A stretch of DNA of 64,000 nucleotides from Gemmatimonadota bacterium (GCA_028873595.1 JAPPOV010000024.1:1-64000), one strand, 5' to 3'; counted from the stretch's first letter, positions 18,078-26,750 are shown. Notes: generated by a model from the letters alone, not told the origin. Numbers and translations are program-made.

Positions 18078-18687
18078 GGATTGTCTTTTAACGGTTGGAG
18101 CCTGCCGTTGCCGTGGCGGCGTGGGAAAGGTCGGCCTCCCCCGCTTGGCCCTCGGCTAAGCGACATCGCGTGAGCTAGCGCTCATTTGGACCAGAAGAGG
18201 GGGCACGTTCTAGCAGATAGTGAATAGGGCCACCCGCGTCACAAGCATCTAGAGAGGAATACCTTATAGGCAGTAGCGTTCCCGATTTTCTTTGCTGTCC
18301 GTGGGAGCGTTCCGGAACGCCTCTTAGGCGACACAGCCAATATACCGATGAATATCCTAGCGGACCTCGGCACGGCCATCGATAACACTGCTCGACTCGC
18401 TTGGCGGGCAGCTAGCCACTTTCGTGGGCCCTCCGACAGTCCTGTATCTTAGTCGCCTACCTGCATCAGAAGGCGATAGCTGTCTAACTGTTCTACCCCG
18501 ACCTAGTGGCGCCAGCCGAGCTTCAGCTAGACGTTTTAGCGGACGAACACGCTGCTGATCGCGACGACGAGCCTCAAACGGAGGCCCCTGTGGGCAGCGG
18601 GGTTATGCACGCTATAAGCAAGCTGAACCGAAAAACGACCGACCCAAGAAGGGCCAGCCGCTCCGGTAAAACGTTGTGCTGCAATGA
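18078..18687. other. Long stretch without a convincing gene next to tRNA-Asn
   Basis: About 610 bases between the truncated lipoprotein frame and the 3' side of tRNA-Asn. No frame has coding character or a recognisable protein. I see small palindromes (such as GAGCTAGCGCTC) but no repeat array, integrase or clear attachment-site copy. It is probably degraded sequence downstream of the tRNA. Confidence 0.5.
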
Positions 18688-18760
18688 CTCCGGCGACAGG
18701 ACTCGAACCTGTGACCCGCTGATTAACAGTCAGCTGCTCTACCAACTGAGCTACGCCGGA
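18688..18760 (-). tRNA. tRNA-Asn (GTT)
   Basis: On the minus strand the 73-base gene starts TCCGGCGTAGCTCAG and folds into a cloverleaf. The acceptor arms TCCGGCG and CGCCGGA pair perfectly. The anticodon loop CTGTTAA gives anticodon GTT (Asn). The T arm contains GGTTCGAGTCC. The discriminator base is G and the CCA end is not encoded. A TTGACA promoter lies about 60 bases upstream. Confidence 0.96.
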
Positions 18761-18795
18761 CTTGAACCGCGCTGGTGCTGATTCACTCGGGGCAT

Positions 18796-18825
18796 AAATA
18801 AGGTTCTGAGTGATAAACGTGTCAA
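18796..18825 (-). promoter_or_regulatory. Probable promoter of tRNA-Asn
   Basis: On the minus strand a perfect TTGACA (18820-18825) is followed after 18 bases by TTATTT (18796-18801), 35 bases upstream of the tRNA. TATTTA with a 19-base spacer is an equivalent reading of the -10. Confidence 0.5.
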
Positions 18826-18906
18826 CCAGGTAGACCGGCCTGCAAGTTCACGGTGCTCACAAGCTCGGCGACGGCATGCCAGCGGGAGGCGCTTGTTGAT
18901 CCTCTG

Positions 18907-20190
18907 CTAGTTCAACACCCCCGGCAGTCGCCGCACAACGATCGTCGGCACGTCGAAGGCATCCCTCTCGATCCAGGCGGTTAGGCCGTTCGGTCCGAAA
19001 GCTGCCGGCATCTGCAGTGAGCCTATAGGGAGTGTCCCCACGTACTGCCCCTCGGGTGTCATGATGTCGATCGCGCCCTGATCGGTGGGCTCATCGCCGC
19101 GACGCTGGGCCCAGATCTTACCGCTCCAGCTCGTTGCGAGGCGCAGGAGCACGGGTAGCTCCGGGTAGAACTGAAGCTGGTCGATCTGCCCACGCATCAG
19201 TTCGCGCATGGCCTCCTGGCTGATCGGACGCGCCCCGCCGGACCCGTCGTTGGTCAGGATACCCATACGCAGCCCTTGCCCCTCTTCCAGGTCCGCGAGC
19301 CGCCGGTGCTTCTCCGCTTCCTGGATTCGGGCGGTGACCTCGCGAGGTTGATGATTCCGCGTCAGCACCCGGCTCCGTCCGCCGTCGGATCTCACGATGT
19401 TGATCTCGTAGGCGCTCGAGTCCGCGTATGCGACGCCTCCGTCGGGCAGCACTCCGACGAGGAGCCGGGGTTCGAAGGTGCGCGGTCCTGCCATGGACAT
19501 CTGGATACGCACGCCGCCGCCTTCCAGCCGTTGTGGGCGGTCGCCTCTCGGCGGGTGCCACGCCTCCGCGAGGGTCTCGACGTCCGCCACGTCTCCTGTG
19601 AGCGAGACGACGTCGATAGGGCGGGTGTCAGAGATGACGGGTATACCTCCTGGGCCGCTACGCATGGAGGTCGCCATGCTACCCCCGCCCGAAACGATGG
19701 CCGTTCCGCTGGGGTGCGACGCGATCTCACCGAGCCGGATCATGTCCCCGGGACCCATGGAAACCATCCGCTCGAAGGCGCCGTCCGCGTCGAAGAGTTG
19801 GTAGGATCGATGCCCCAGGTCGGCGATGACGAGCGAACCGTCCGGCATCGCAGTGAAGGCCGTCGGCATTCGAAATTCGCCGGGCCCTTCTCCTGCCTGG
19901 CCCACGGTGCGAACGAAGGTGCCCCGGGCATCCACGACCGTCACCTGGGAGGCCTGGCGGTCCAGAATAAAGAGGTTCCCTGCCGCATCGAAGGAGAGGC
20001 CGGTGATCTCACCGAAGGTCTCCCACAGGTCGCCATCGAAGGAGCCCACTCGGTAAACCTCTTCGAAATCCGTGCTCAGGGCACGGTCGTCGGCAGGAAG
20101 TTCTATCGTCGTCTGGCCGTGTGCGTTCTGACCGTTCATCCCCAGAGCGATCACCGCGATCCCCACGCCTGCCCGCTGTCCAACCCTCAT
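18907..20190 (-). CDS. Exported six-bladed beta-propeller protein
   Basis: A 427-residue secreted protein with a signal peptide (GVGIAVIALGMNGQNAHGQ) and NHL-like beta-propeller repeats. These include EITGLSFDAAGNLFILDRQASQVTVVD, GEGPGEFRMPTAFTAMPDGSLVIADLG, and a C-terminal blade with KIWAQRRGDE and EGQYVGTLPIG. Proteins of this type are abundant in Gemmatimonadota and relatives, usually without assigned function; they may bind ligands or partners outside the inner membrane. GGAGGAGAG lies just before the ATG at 20190, which fixes the start. Monocistronic, diverging from the aconitase-family gene. Confidence 0.82.
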   Translation of the reverse strand: MRVGQRAGVGIAVIALGMNGQNAHGQTTIELPADDRALSTDFEEVYRVGSFDGDLWETFGEITGLSFDAAGNLFILDRQASQVTVVDARGTFVRTVGQAGEGPGEFRMPTAFTAMPDGSLVIADLGHRSYQLFDADGAFERMVSMGPGDMIRLGEIASHPSGTAIVSGGGSMATSMRSGPGGIPVISDTRPIDVVSLTGDVADVETLAEAWHPPRGDRPQRLEGGGVRIQMSMAGPRTFEPRLLVGVLPDGGVAYADSSAYEINIVRSDGGRSRVLTRNHQPREVTARIQEAEKHRRLADLEEGQGLRMGILTNDGSGGARPISQEAMRELMRGQIDQLQFYPELPVLLRLATSWSGKIWAQRRGDEPTDQGAIDIMTPEGQYVGTLPIGSLQMPAAFGPNGLTAWIERDAFDVPTIVVRRLPGVLN

Positions 20191-20391
20191 CTCAACTCTC
20201 CTCCGGACGACTTGTGTTGCTGCACCAGACCTGTAGACGGTCGAGGAAGCACGAAGCGTTGGCTCCAGGCGACGTGGGTGTCCGCCACCGAAACCACTTG
20301 CCCGCGCTCTCTGGTCCAGCACCTTTCAGATCCCACTTGAGCCGGCTTGTGCCGGTGACGGAGGGTCAGCCGAGACTCGCAAGGGACGCGC

Positions 20392-22515
20392 ATGATCAAG
20401 GACCTCCTCGACCGCACGGTCGAAAAGCGTGCGACCACATTGAAGTTCGATGGTCGAATCCTCTACCTACTCGATGATGCGGAGCGGGTCAAAGGCCAGC
20501 TCTACGACGGGCAGGACATCGAACTGACGGATGCCCTGAAGGCGAACTTGCGAGATCAGATCTCGACCGACGAGATCACACCGGCGTACATCTGCTTCTT
20601 CTATGACGAGACACTGGGCGACTTCCCGTATCTCGGCCTCCGCACGACGAATCAGTCCACCGGCGAAACGGAGTACCCGGTGACGCGCAATGCGGTGCGC
20701 GACGGCGGCTTCGTGTGCTCCGTGGCCGGGAAGCGTCGGGGTAAGGGCAGCAGCCGGGAAGCGAGTCCCTACGCCGAACTCCACGCCGGCATCAAGGTCG
20801 TCGTGGCCGAAAGCATCGAGCGCATCTACAACGAGAACTGTCAGAACCTCGGTGTTCTGGCGACGAACGACTTCAGTATCATCGATCGGATCAAGGCAGG
20901 TGAAGAGATCCAGCTCTCCGAGTTTACCGAGGGCAAGGACGAGATCACCCGCCAGATCATCGAATACGGCGGCCTGTTCGAGTTCAATGTGGCCCGACTC
21001 CAGGGCAAGGTCTCGATCCCGCTGACCTCTGCTCAGGGCGGTGCGCCTGCCGAAGGGGCAGCGACGATGGAGGCGCCGGCGCCGACGCGCCCCATGACCC
21101 TGGCGGAAAAGATCTTCGCGAAGCACCTCGTGACCGATGCCGCAGCGGGCGAGATGGGCGTGAACTGGGTGAAGCCTGGAGACGCGGGCTTCTTTCGGAC
21201 CGACATCCGCTTCAGTCACGAGTATGTGACGCCGATGGCCTCGATCTTCTTCGAGGACAAGGTCGGCCCTGAGGCGAAGGTGGTCGACAAGGACTCGATC
21301 TTGTTCTTCCGCGACCACCTCACCTTCCTCGACAAGGTCATGAGCCAGGAGCGTATCGAGCAGGGTCTGCTCGAAGTAGCCAACGAGCTCGAGGTCAAGC
21401 AGCGAACCTTCGCCGAGAAGCAGGGCGTGAAGCTGTACGGCGAGCAGATGGGGCAACGGCTCGGTTCTCAGGCAATCTGTCACTCGAAGATCCTCGAGGA
21501 GTATGCCGAGCCCGGGATGCTGATCATCGGCACCGACTCACACACCCCGCATGCCGGGGCGATCGGAGCTGTGGCATTCGGGGTGGGGACGACGGCGATC
21601 TTCAACTCGTGGATCACGAAGGACGTGCGGGTGAAGGTCCCGCAGTCGTTCAAGGTCGTGGTCACGGGTGAGCCTGCGCCGAACGTGACCGCGAAGGACT
21701 ACATGCTCGAGATCCTGCGCCACCCGTATATCCGCGACGGTGAGGCCATTGGGCAGATCATCGAGTACGCTGGCCCCGCCGTGGAAGCGCTCTCCGTCGA
21801 CGAGCGGGCGACGATGACGAACATGGCGGCCGAGGTCGGCGCCTTCACGGGGATCATCGCGGCGGACGAGAAGTCCGTGGAGTTCATGGTGAGTGAGCGC
21901 GGGATGGATCGGGCCCGGGCCGAGGCGCTCATCGAGGGGACGCAGTCCGATCCGGACGCCGAGTACGTGAAGGTCATCGAGATCGACGCCTCCACGATTC
22001 GCCCCATGGCCGCGCTTCCGAACGATCCGGGCAACGGCGTCTTCATCGACGAGCTGGGCGACACACCCATCCGAATCGATATCGCCTACGCCGGCTCCTG
22101 CACGGCCGGGAAGAAGGAGGACATGGACATGTACGCGCGGGTCTTTGCCGAGGCCGACGCGCAGGGACTTCGCGTGCACTCCGACGTTCAGGTCTTCATT
22201 CAGTGCGGGTCGACCGAGGTCCGTGAATACTGCCGCGAGCAGGGCTACCTCGACCTTTTCGAGAAGATGGGTGCGGAGTTCATCGAGCCCGGATGCGGTG
22301 CGTGCATCGCGGCGGGTCCCGGTGTCACGAGCTCGCCGGACGAGGTTTCGATCTCTTCACAGAACCGCAACTTCCCAGGCCGCTCCGGTCCCGGAAACCT
22401 CTATCTCGGCTCCCCCTATTCGGTGGCGGCGAGTGCGGTGTGCGGGTACGTGACGAGCTGGACTCCGGGGCAGCAGTTCGAGCCGGTCGACGCGAGGAAG
22501 CTGGCGACCGTCTGA
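20392..22515 (+). CDS. Aconitase-family hydratase with N-terminal swivel domain
   Basis: A 707-residue fused enzyme of the aconitase/isopropylmalate dehydratase superfamily. The swivel (LeuD-like) domain comes first, with the substrate motif KGSSREASPYAELHAG. A Pro/Ala linker near residue 225-240 leads to the iron-sulfur domains. These carry GTDSHTPHAGAIGAVAFG and the [4Fe-4S] ligands Cys570 (GSCTAGKK), Cys635 and Cys638 (GCGAC). Aconitase A and LeuCD-derived fusions usually carry the swivel domain last; AcnB has it before the core but after a HEAT-like domain that is absent here. It probably dehydrates/hydrates a tricarboxylate-like acid; citrate, homocitrate or isopropylmalate cannot be decided. 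Confidence 0.85.
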   Translation: MIKDLLDRTVEKRATTLKFDGRILYLLDDAERVKGQLYDGQDIELTDALKANLRDQISTDEITPAYICFFYDETLGDFPYLGLRTTNQSTGETEYPVTRNAVRDGGFVCSVAGKRRGKGSSREASPYAELHAGIKVVVAESIERIYNENCQNLGVLATNDFSIIDRIKAGEEIQLSEFTEGKDEITRQIIEYGGLFEFNVARLQGKVSIPLTSAQGGAPAEGAATMEAPAPTRPMTLAEKIFAKHLVTDAAAGEMGVNWVKPGDAGFFRTDIRFSHEYVTPMASIFFEDKVGPEAKVVDKDSILFFRDHLTFLDKVMSQERIEQGLLEVANELEVKQRTFAEKQGVKLYGEQMGQRLGSQAICHSKILEEYAEPGMLIIGTDSHTPHAGAIGAVAFGVGTTAIFNSWITKDVRVKVPQSFKVVVTGEPAPNVTAKDYMLEILRHPYIRDGEAIGQIIEYAGPAVEALSVDERATMTNMAAEVGAFTGIIAADEKSVEFMVSERGMDRARAEALIEGTQSDPDAEYVKVIEIDASTIRPMAALPNDPGNGVFIDELGDTPIRIDIAYAGSCTAGKKEDMDMYARVFAEADAQGLRVHSDVQVFIQCGSTEVREYCREQGYLDLFEKMGAEFIEPGCGACIAAGPGVTSSPDEVSISSQNRNFPGRSGPGNLYLGSPYSVAASAVCGYVTSWTPGQQFEPVDARKLATV

Positions 22516-22646
22516 TCGGTCGCGCCACGTACGCGTCTGGGACAATGCCCGTGGAGCGGTTCGGAGGGTGACGAAGCCGGCTTGCCGGCCTGGTCCTCCC
22601 GATCTACGATCGCCGGCCACCCGAGAACTTCAGGCAGGACAGGACC

Positions 22647-23639
22647 ATGCGCAGGATCGGCTTCGCTCTACCACTCGCCCTCTGTACCCTGGTCTCCGCG
22701 TGCGGCGGAGAGACCGACTCTGCCGCTTCGGGCGCGGGTTCGATGGAGATGGCCGCCGCCGAGCACCTGAATCCGCTGGTGACGCTCCACGAGGCCGACC
22801 AACCGCTCTTCGGCCTCTATGCGCCGAGTCCGGGTGGCCGCGCCCGGCCGGGTGCGCCTCCGCCGCCTGTGAAGTCACCCGAGGAACGCGCCTCGGAGAC
22901 GATGGCGTACGGCATGAGCGATTACGTCTTCGACGGGAGCATGGAAGGTGGTGTGGAGCGCGGACTTCCTGCGTTCTTGGAGCTCCGTGACGCCATGCAG
23001 GCCGCGGGGGCGGACGCCTCCAGTCGCCCGTTCATCGTGAAGATGTCGAAGATCGAGAGCGAGGCTCAGGCGATCCGCGAGGTCGACATGCAGCTCGACG
23101 CGGGCGTGAGCGGGATCATGTTTGTCGAGGTCGAGAGCGCCGAAGAAGCACAGTGGGGACTCAATGCCATGCGCTATACCGCCAACGGTGGCACGCGCCC
23201 CGGCGGTGTCGGCTCGGCTCCCGGCTACTGGGGTGTGAGCGAAGACGAGTACCGCGAGAAGGCCGACCTGTGGCCTCTGAACCCGGACGGAGAGCTGGTC
23301 AGCTGGGTGATCGTCGAGAGCCACGAAGGTCTCGCCAATGTGCGCGAGATTGCGGCCGTACCCGGGGTCGGCGTGTTGTGGCCGGGCGCAGGGACCCTGC
23401 GCCGCCTGTTCTCCAGCGTGGACGCGGATGGTCAGCGCGTCCTCGACGACGAGGGCTGGGAAAATGCGATCCAGAGTGTGCTCTCCGCGTGCAAGGAGTT
23501 CGACGTCCCATGCGGCTATCCTGCGAATGCCAGTGACATCGAGATGCGGATGGAGCAGGGCTTCAGCGTCTTCGTGATGGGCTGGGGCGAGAGCGGGTTC
23601 GAGACGGTCGAGATGGGGCGTCGGTTGGCGGGTCGCTGA
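22647..23639 (+). CDS. Lipoprotein with an HpcH/HpaI aldolase-like domain
   Basis: A 330-residue protein with a lipoprotein signal (LALCTLVSACGG; lipobox LVSAC). The rest resembles HpcH/HpaI aldolase/citrate-lyase-type TIM barrels. The resemblance lies in GVSGIMFVEVESAEEAQWGLNAM, then VIVESHEGLANVREIAAVPGVGVLWPGAGTLRR, where the Glu and the PG(V)xxxxxG segment fall as in the family. Members are normally cytoplasmic metal-dependent aldolases, so an exported version is odd. Whether metal-binding Glu and Asp are all kept needs alignment. It follows the aconitase-family gene by 131 bases in the same direction. Confidence 0.72.
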   Translation: MRRIGFALPLALCTLVSACGGETDSAASGAGSMEMAAAEHLNPLVTLHEADQPLFGLYAPSPGGRARPGAPPPPVKSPEERASETMAYGMSDYVFDGSMEGGVERGLPAFLELRDAMQAAGADASSRPFIVKMSKIESEAQAIREVDMQLDAGVSGIMFVEVESAEEAQWGLNAMRYTANGGTRPGGVGSAPGYWGVSEDEYREKADLWPLNPDGELVSWVIVESHEGLANVREIAAVPGVGVLWPGAGTLRRLFSSVDADGQRVLDDEGWENAIQSVLSACKEFDVPCGYPANASDIEMRMEQGFSVFVMGWGESGFETVEMGRRLAGR

Positions 23640-23899
23640 TCCTTCGGGCGCGCGGGTCGAGACTCTGATCGAGGTCGACCCACGGATCCGGGCCGAGGGT
23701 GCGAGCGAGCGCCGCTTCCCGGACGACAGCCTCCAGAGGTACTCACACCTGAAGTAGCGCCCCGGGCACCCGTTGTGAATAAAGAGCTTATGGGGTCTCT
23801 CGGTTTCTGGCACTCTTCGTGCAACAGTCTGGTTCTGTCTGGAGGGATGCCGTCTTCCTTCCTGAACTCGCTGATCCGCCCCAACAGAAGGGAGCTCTC

Positions 23900-24592
23900 A
23901 TGAGCACGCTCAAACTCAACTCGAAGCTCGGTCTACTCGCCGCTCTCGCCGTCGCTGGCTCTGCCGGGGCGTGCAAGACGGTCAGCCCCGAAGACATGGA
24001 TGCCAACCTCGCCGCTCTTCGCGCCGAGATGCAGGGCGAGATGGCGGCCGGGGACGATGCAGTCCGTTTCGACATGGACGGTCGCTTCGCCGACATGGAT
24101 CGTCGTTTCGCCAGCCTTGAGCAGGACCTCCAGGAGATGGAGCGCGACTTCGAGGTTTCGATCGCCCGTCTCGAGGACGAGCTGCGCTTCAACGTGCCCG
24201 TCTACTTCGGCTTCGATGACGCTACGGTCGAGGCGGAGGACGAGGAGGTCCTCGCCCGCTTCGGTTCCGTCGCGCAGAAGTACTATCCCGATGCGCAGGT
24301 CACGGTCGAGGGCTTCACGGACCCGTCCGGTGACGAGAACTACAACCTCTGGCTCGGTGAGCAGCGCGCGAACGCAGTCGCCACGTACCTCGTCGAGAGC
24401 ACGGCGATGACGGAGGATCGTGTAAAGGCCGTCAGCTACGGTGAGGACACCCGGCGTCTCGTCTCGGACGGTTGGGGCCCGGGCGTGTCCGGTTGGGAGA
24501 ACCGTCGTGTCGTGCTCGTCATCGACCACGATGGTGAGCCGCCGATGATGGCGACGGAAGTGGAAGCCGAGGGTCCGTCCACGGAGGGCTGA
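23900..24592 (+). CDS. OmpA/Pal-family lipoprotein
   Basis: A 230-residue outer-membrane lipoprotein that probably binds peptidoglycan. The signal peptide ends in a lipobox (AVAGSAGAC). A charged, heptad-like region follows (about residues 35-100), likely a coiled coil. The C-terminal OmpA domain begins VPVYFGFDDATVEAED. It has TVEGFTDPSGDENYNLWLGEQRANAVATYL, where Asp and Arg bind diaminopimelate, and ends GWENRRVVLVID. AAGGGAG precedes the ATG at 23900. It stands alone and is followed by a strong hairpin. Confidence 0.9.
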   Translation: MSTLKLNSKLGLLAALAVAGSAGACKTVSPEDMDANLAALRAEMQGEMAAGDDAVRFDMDGRFADMDRRFASLEQDLQEMERDFEVSIARLEDELRFNVPVYFGFDDATVEAEDEEVLARFGSVAQKYYPDAQVTVEGFTDPSGDENYNLWLGEQRANAVATYLVESTAMTEDRVKAVSYGEDTRRLVSDGWGPGVSGWENRRVVLVIDHDGEPPMMATEVEAEGPSTEG

Positions 24593-24630
24593 TCCCGCCA
24601 CACCTCGAACCGGCTCGATCGGTTCGTCTT

Positions 24631-24665
24631 GAGAGGGTCGCCGGGGTTGGTCCGGCGGCCCTCTC
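24631..24665 (+). terminator. Hairpin downstream of the OmpA lipoprotein gene
   Basis: GAGAGGGTCGCCGG (24631-24644) pairs with CCGGCGGCCCTCTC (24652-24665) around a 7-base loop; one pair is G-T. It lies 38 bases past the stop. No T-run follows, so it could be a terminator or a stabilising 3' structure. Confidence 0.5.
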
Positions 24666-24783
24666 GTTCGTGGTGTCGCAGATGGATACCCGAGGCCTCT
24701 TCCGTGGCCCGATATACGCACTCTTTCCTCCCGCGGGGTTGAAGGCCATCGTACGCCGAAGCGTCCCGCAAACGAGGTTAGTC

Positions 24784-25671
24784 TTGGCTCACGTTCCTCC
24801 GTTCAAGCCCGACCCGCGCCTCTTCCCGTTCGAGTCCCGGTGGTTCGAAAGTCGCGCGGGGGCCGTGCACTATGTCGATGAGGGTGAGGGCGACCCGATC
24901 CTGCTGCTGCATGGGAACCCGACATGGAGCTTCGTCTACCGCGGGATCATCATTCGGCTGCGCAAGAAGTACCGTTGCATTGCACTCGACTATCCCGGCT
25001 TTGGGCTCTCTGCTCGTCCTGAGAACTATGGGTACACGCCCGGTGAGCACGCGGAGGTGGTTCGCGATTTCGTACGCCACCTCGATCTCCAGAAACTGAC
25101 GATCATGGGCCAGGACTGGGGCGGACCGATCGGGCTGCGCGTGGCGGCCGATGAGCTCACTCGTCTGCGTAGCCTCGTCATGGGCAACACGTGGTTCTGG
25201 CCGCTCGATTCCTGGCAGGGCAAGGTGTTCTCGTACGTGATGTCGATGGCTCCCATGCAGACGCAGCTGATCTCGCGCAACTTCTTCGTCGAGAAGGTCA
25301 TCCCATTCGGGGTGAAGCATCCGCTTCCGGATGAAGTCATGCATCATTATCGAGAGGCGATGCCGACACCGAAGAGTCGGGTCGGTGCTGCGGAGCTTCC
25401 GGTACAGTTGATGGGCGCCAAGTCCTGGCTCGCCGAGCTCGAGCGGGACGTTCGGGACGTGCTGTCGAACGTTCCGCTGCTTCTGACGTGGGGGCTTCTC
25501 GACCCCATGTTCACCCCCCGTTTCATGGAGCGATTTCGGGAAGCCTTTGCGCACTCGGAGGTCTTCCGACTCGATGCGAAGCATTACATCCAGGAGGACT
25601 CTCCCAAGGAGATTGCCGAGGCGATCGACTCCTTCCTGTCGCCCTCGGCCGGGTCCGCGGCAGCGCGGTGA
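24784..25671 (+). CDS. Haloalkane-dehalogenase-like alpha/beta hydrolase
   Basis: A 295-residue alpha/beta hydrolase. LLLHGNPTWSFVYRGII has the oxyanion-hole HGNPTW of haloalkane dehalogenases. The nucleophile elbow GQDWGGPIG has Asp as nucleophile rather than Ser. The late AKHYIQEDSPKEIAEAI supplies the catalytic His. The Trp next to Asp suits a halide-binding pair. I start at the TTG at 24784, with GAGG six bases upstream; the ATG at 24682 is the alternative. True dehalogenase activity is not proven by these motifs, since related hydrolases share them. It overlaps crcB by four bases. Confidence 0.83.
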   Translation: MAHVPPFKPDPRLFPFESRWFESRAGAVHYVDEGEGDPILLLHGNPTWSFVYRGIIIRLRKKYRCIALDYPGFGLSARPENYGYTPGEHAEVVRDFVRHLDLQKLTIMGQDWGGPIGLRVAADELTRLRSLVMGNTWFWPLDSWQGKVFSYVMSMAPMQTQLISRNFFVEKVIPFGVKHPLPDEVMHHYREAMPTPKSRVGAAELPVQLMGAKSWLAELERDVRDVLSNVPLLLTWGLLDPMFTPRFMERFREAFAHSEVFRLDAKHYIQEDSPKEIAEAIDSFLSPSAGSAAAR

Positions 25672-26051
25672 CCCCGCTGGTCGTAGGCGTAGGGGGCGCA
25701 ATCGGCGCGATCGCACGTTACTACCTGTCGGACTGGATGCGGGTGGCTGCCGGGCAGGGTCTGCCGTGGGGGACGTTCGTCGTGAACGTCGCAGGCTCGT
25801 TTGCCCTCGGCCTCCTGCTGGTGTGGCTGCAGGCTGCTGCACCGAGCGACCACGTTCGTCAATTCGCAGCGATCGGTGTGCTCGGCTCGTTTACGACGTT
25901 CAGTACGTTCAGTTACGAGACGGTCACGCTCATCCGGGCTGGGGAAGTCGTGCGGGCCGGAGGGTACGCCTTGGGATCTCTGACCGTGGGCGTTCTGGCA
26001 GTCATGGCTGGGATCGGGCTCGCCATGGCGATGGTAGGGTCTCGCGCATGA
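25668..26051 (+). CDS. crcB: Fluoride channel CrcB/Fluc
   Basis: A 127-residue membrane protein with four helices, the size of Fluc fluoride exporters. Signatures are VGVGGAIGAIARYYLSDW at the N-terminus, WGTFVVNVAGSFALG with the pore Asn, and GVLGSFTTFSTFSYET with the Phe-rich pore motif. The GTG start overlaps the hydrolase stop (GTGA), and its own stop overlaps a possible ATG of the next frame. If the upstream hydrolase defluorinates or dehalogenates, a halide exporter in the same operon is sensible, but that is inference. Confidence 0.93.
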   Translation: MTPLVVGVGGAIGAIARYYLSDWMRVAAGQGLPWGTFVVNVAGSFALGLLLVWLQAAAPSDHVRQFAAIGVLGSFTTFSTFSYETVTLIRAGEVVRAGGYALGSLTVGVLAVMAGIGLAMAMVGSRA

Positions 26052-26080
26052 ACACCGACTTGAAGAAGGGGGACACCGTG

Positions 26081-26545
26081 ATGAAGGTCCGGAGCATGGG
26101 GGCACTGCTTGTCGCGCTGGCGTTTACTGCGGGGAGCTGCAGGCCTGGAGATTCGGAGGTCGAGATGACGCCCCGGCCTGCGGATCCGTTCACCATGGAG
26201 GTTGGCGATTGCTTCAATGACACCGAAATGGGCGTGAATGAAGTGACAGAAGTCCCGGCAGTTCCGTGTTCGGTACCCCATGACAATGAGGTCTACGCGC
26301 TGTTCGACCTCGCGGCGGGTCCTTTTCCAGGCGATGCACAGGTGGATGCAATCGCCGGTCAGGGGTGTTACGAGCGCTTCGAGGACGCGATCGGTCGATC
26401 CTACGACGAATCCGAGATCGCGTTCATCTCGATGTACCCGACTGAGGACTCTTGGACGGGAATCGGCGACCGTGAGGTCGTATGCATCGCCTACCACATG
26501 GAATACGAGAAGTTGACCGGCTCGGTGCTCGGCAGTGGCCGGTGA
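26081..26545 (+). CDS. Septum-formation-family lipoprotein
   Basis: A 154-residue lipoprotein (signal ALLVALAFTAGSC). The mature part fits the small septum-formation domain: VGDCFND, VPCSVPHDNEVYALFDL, GCYERFEDAIG, and YPTEDSWTGIGDREVVCIAY, with four conserved Cys likely forming disulfides. I chose ATG 26081 because AAGGGGG lies upstream; ATG 26048 would overlap the crcB stop and add eleven residues. In actinobacteria the domain is linked to division, but its role here is unknown. Last gene of the hydrolase-crcB operon. Confidence 0.75.
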   Translation: MKVRSMGALLVALAFTAGSCRPGDSEVEMTPRPADPFTMEVGDCFNDTEMGVNEVTEVPAVPCSVPHDNEVYALFDLAAGPFPGDAQVDAIAGQGCYERFEDAIGRSYDESEIAFISMYPTEDSWTGIGDREVVCIAYHMEYEKLTGSVLGSGR

Positions 26546-26575
26546 CCTGCGACGCAACGGGCATGCAGGCCTGAT

Positions 26576-26593
26576 CCAGAACGATCGTTCTGG
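26576..26593 (+). terminator. Probable terminator after the hydrolase-crcB operon
   Basis: CCAGAACGATCGTTCTGG is a perfect 18-base palindrome that can form a 7-bp stem with a GATC loop, followed by TTT. It is 30 bases past the lipoprotein stop. Confidence 0.5.
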
Positions 26594-26670
26594 TTTCGGT
26601 GCGCCGCATGAATGCTCGATGTGGCTCACCGTCCCCGCTGCGCCCGAACCGACGGGTGCGCGGGACTTCA

Positions 26671-26743
26671 TGGTCGCTGCAGGACTCGAACCTGCGACAT
26701 CTACGATGTGAACGTAGCGCTCTACCAGCTGAGCTAAGCGACC
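26671..26743 (-). tRNA. tRNA-Val (CAC)
   Basis: The minus strand reads GGTCGCTTAGCTCAGCTGG onward. The acceptor arms GGTCGCT and AGCGACC pair perfectly. The anticodon stem CTACG/CGTAG encloses TTCACAT, giving anticodon CAC (Val). The T arm is CAGGTTCGAGTCCTG. The discriminator is A; CCA is not encoded. It lies downstream of tRNA-Glu, separated by a perfect hairpin. Confidence 0.96.
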
Positions 26744-26750
26744 GTTGAGA

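Noticed and set aside
18506-18781. A plus-strand frame crossing the tRNA-Asn gene
   Set aside because: It runs through the tRNA and has no protein character.
25488-25667. Fluoride riboswitch ahead of crcB
   Set aside because: crcB starts inside the upstream coding sequence by a 4-base overlap, leaving no leader for a riboswitch.
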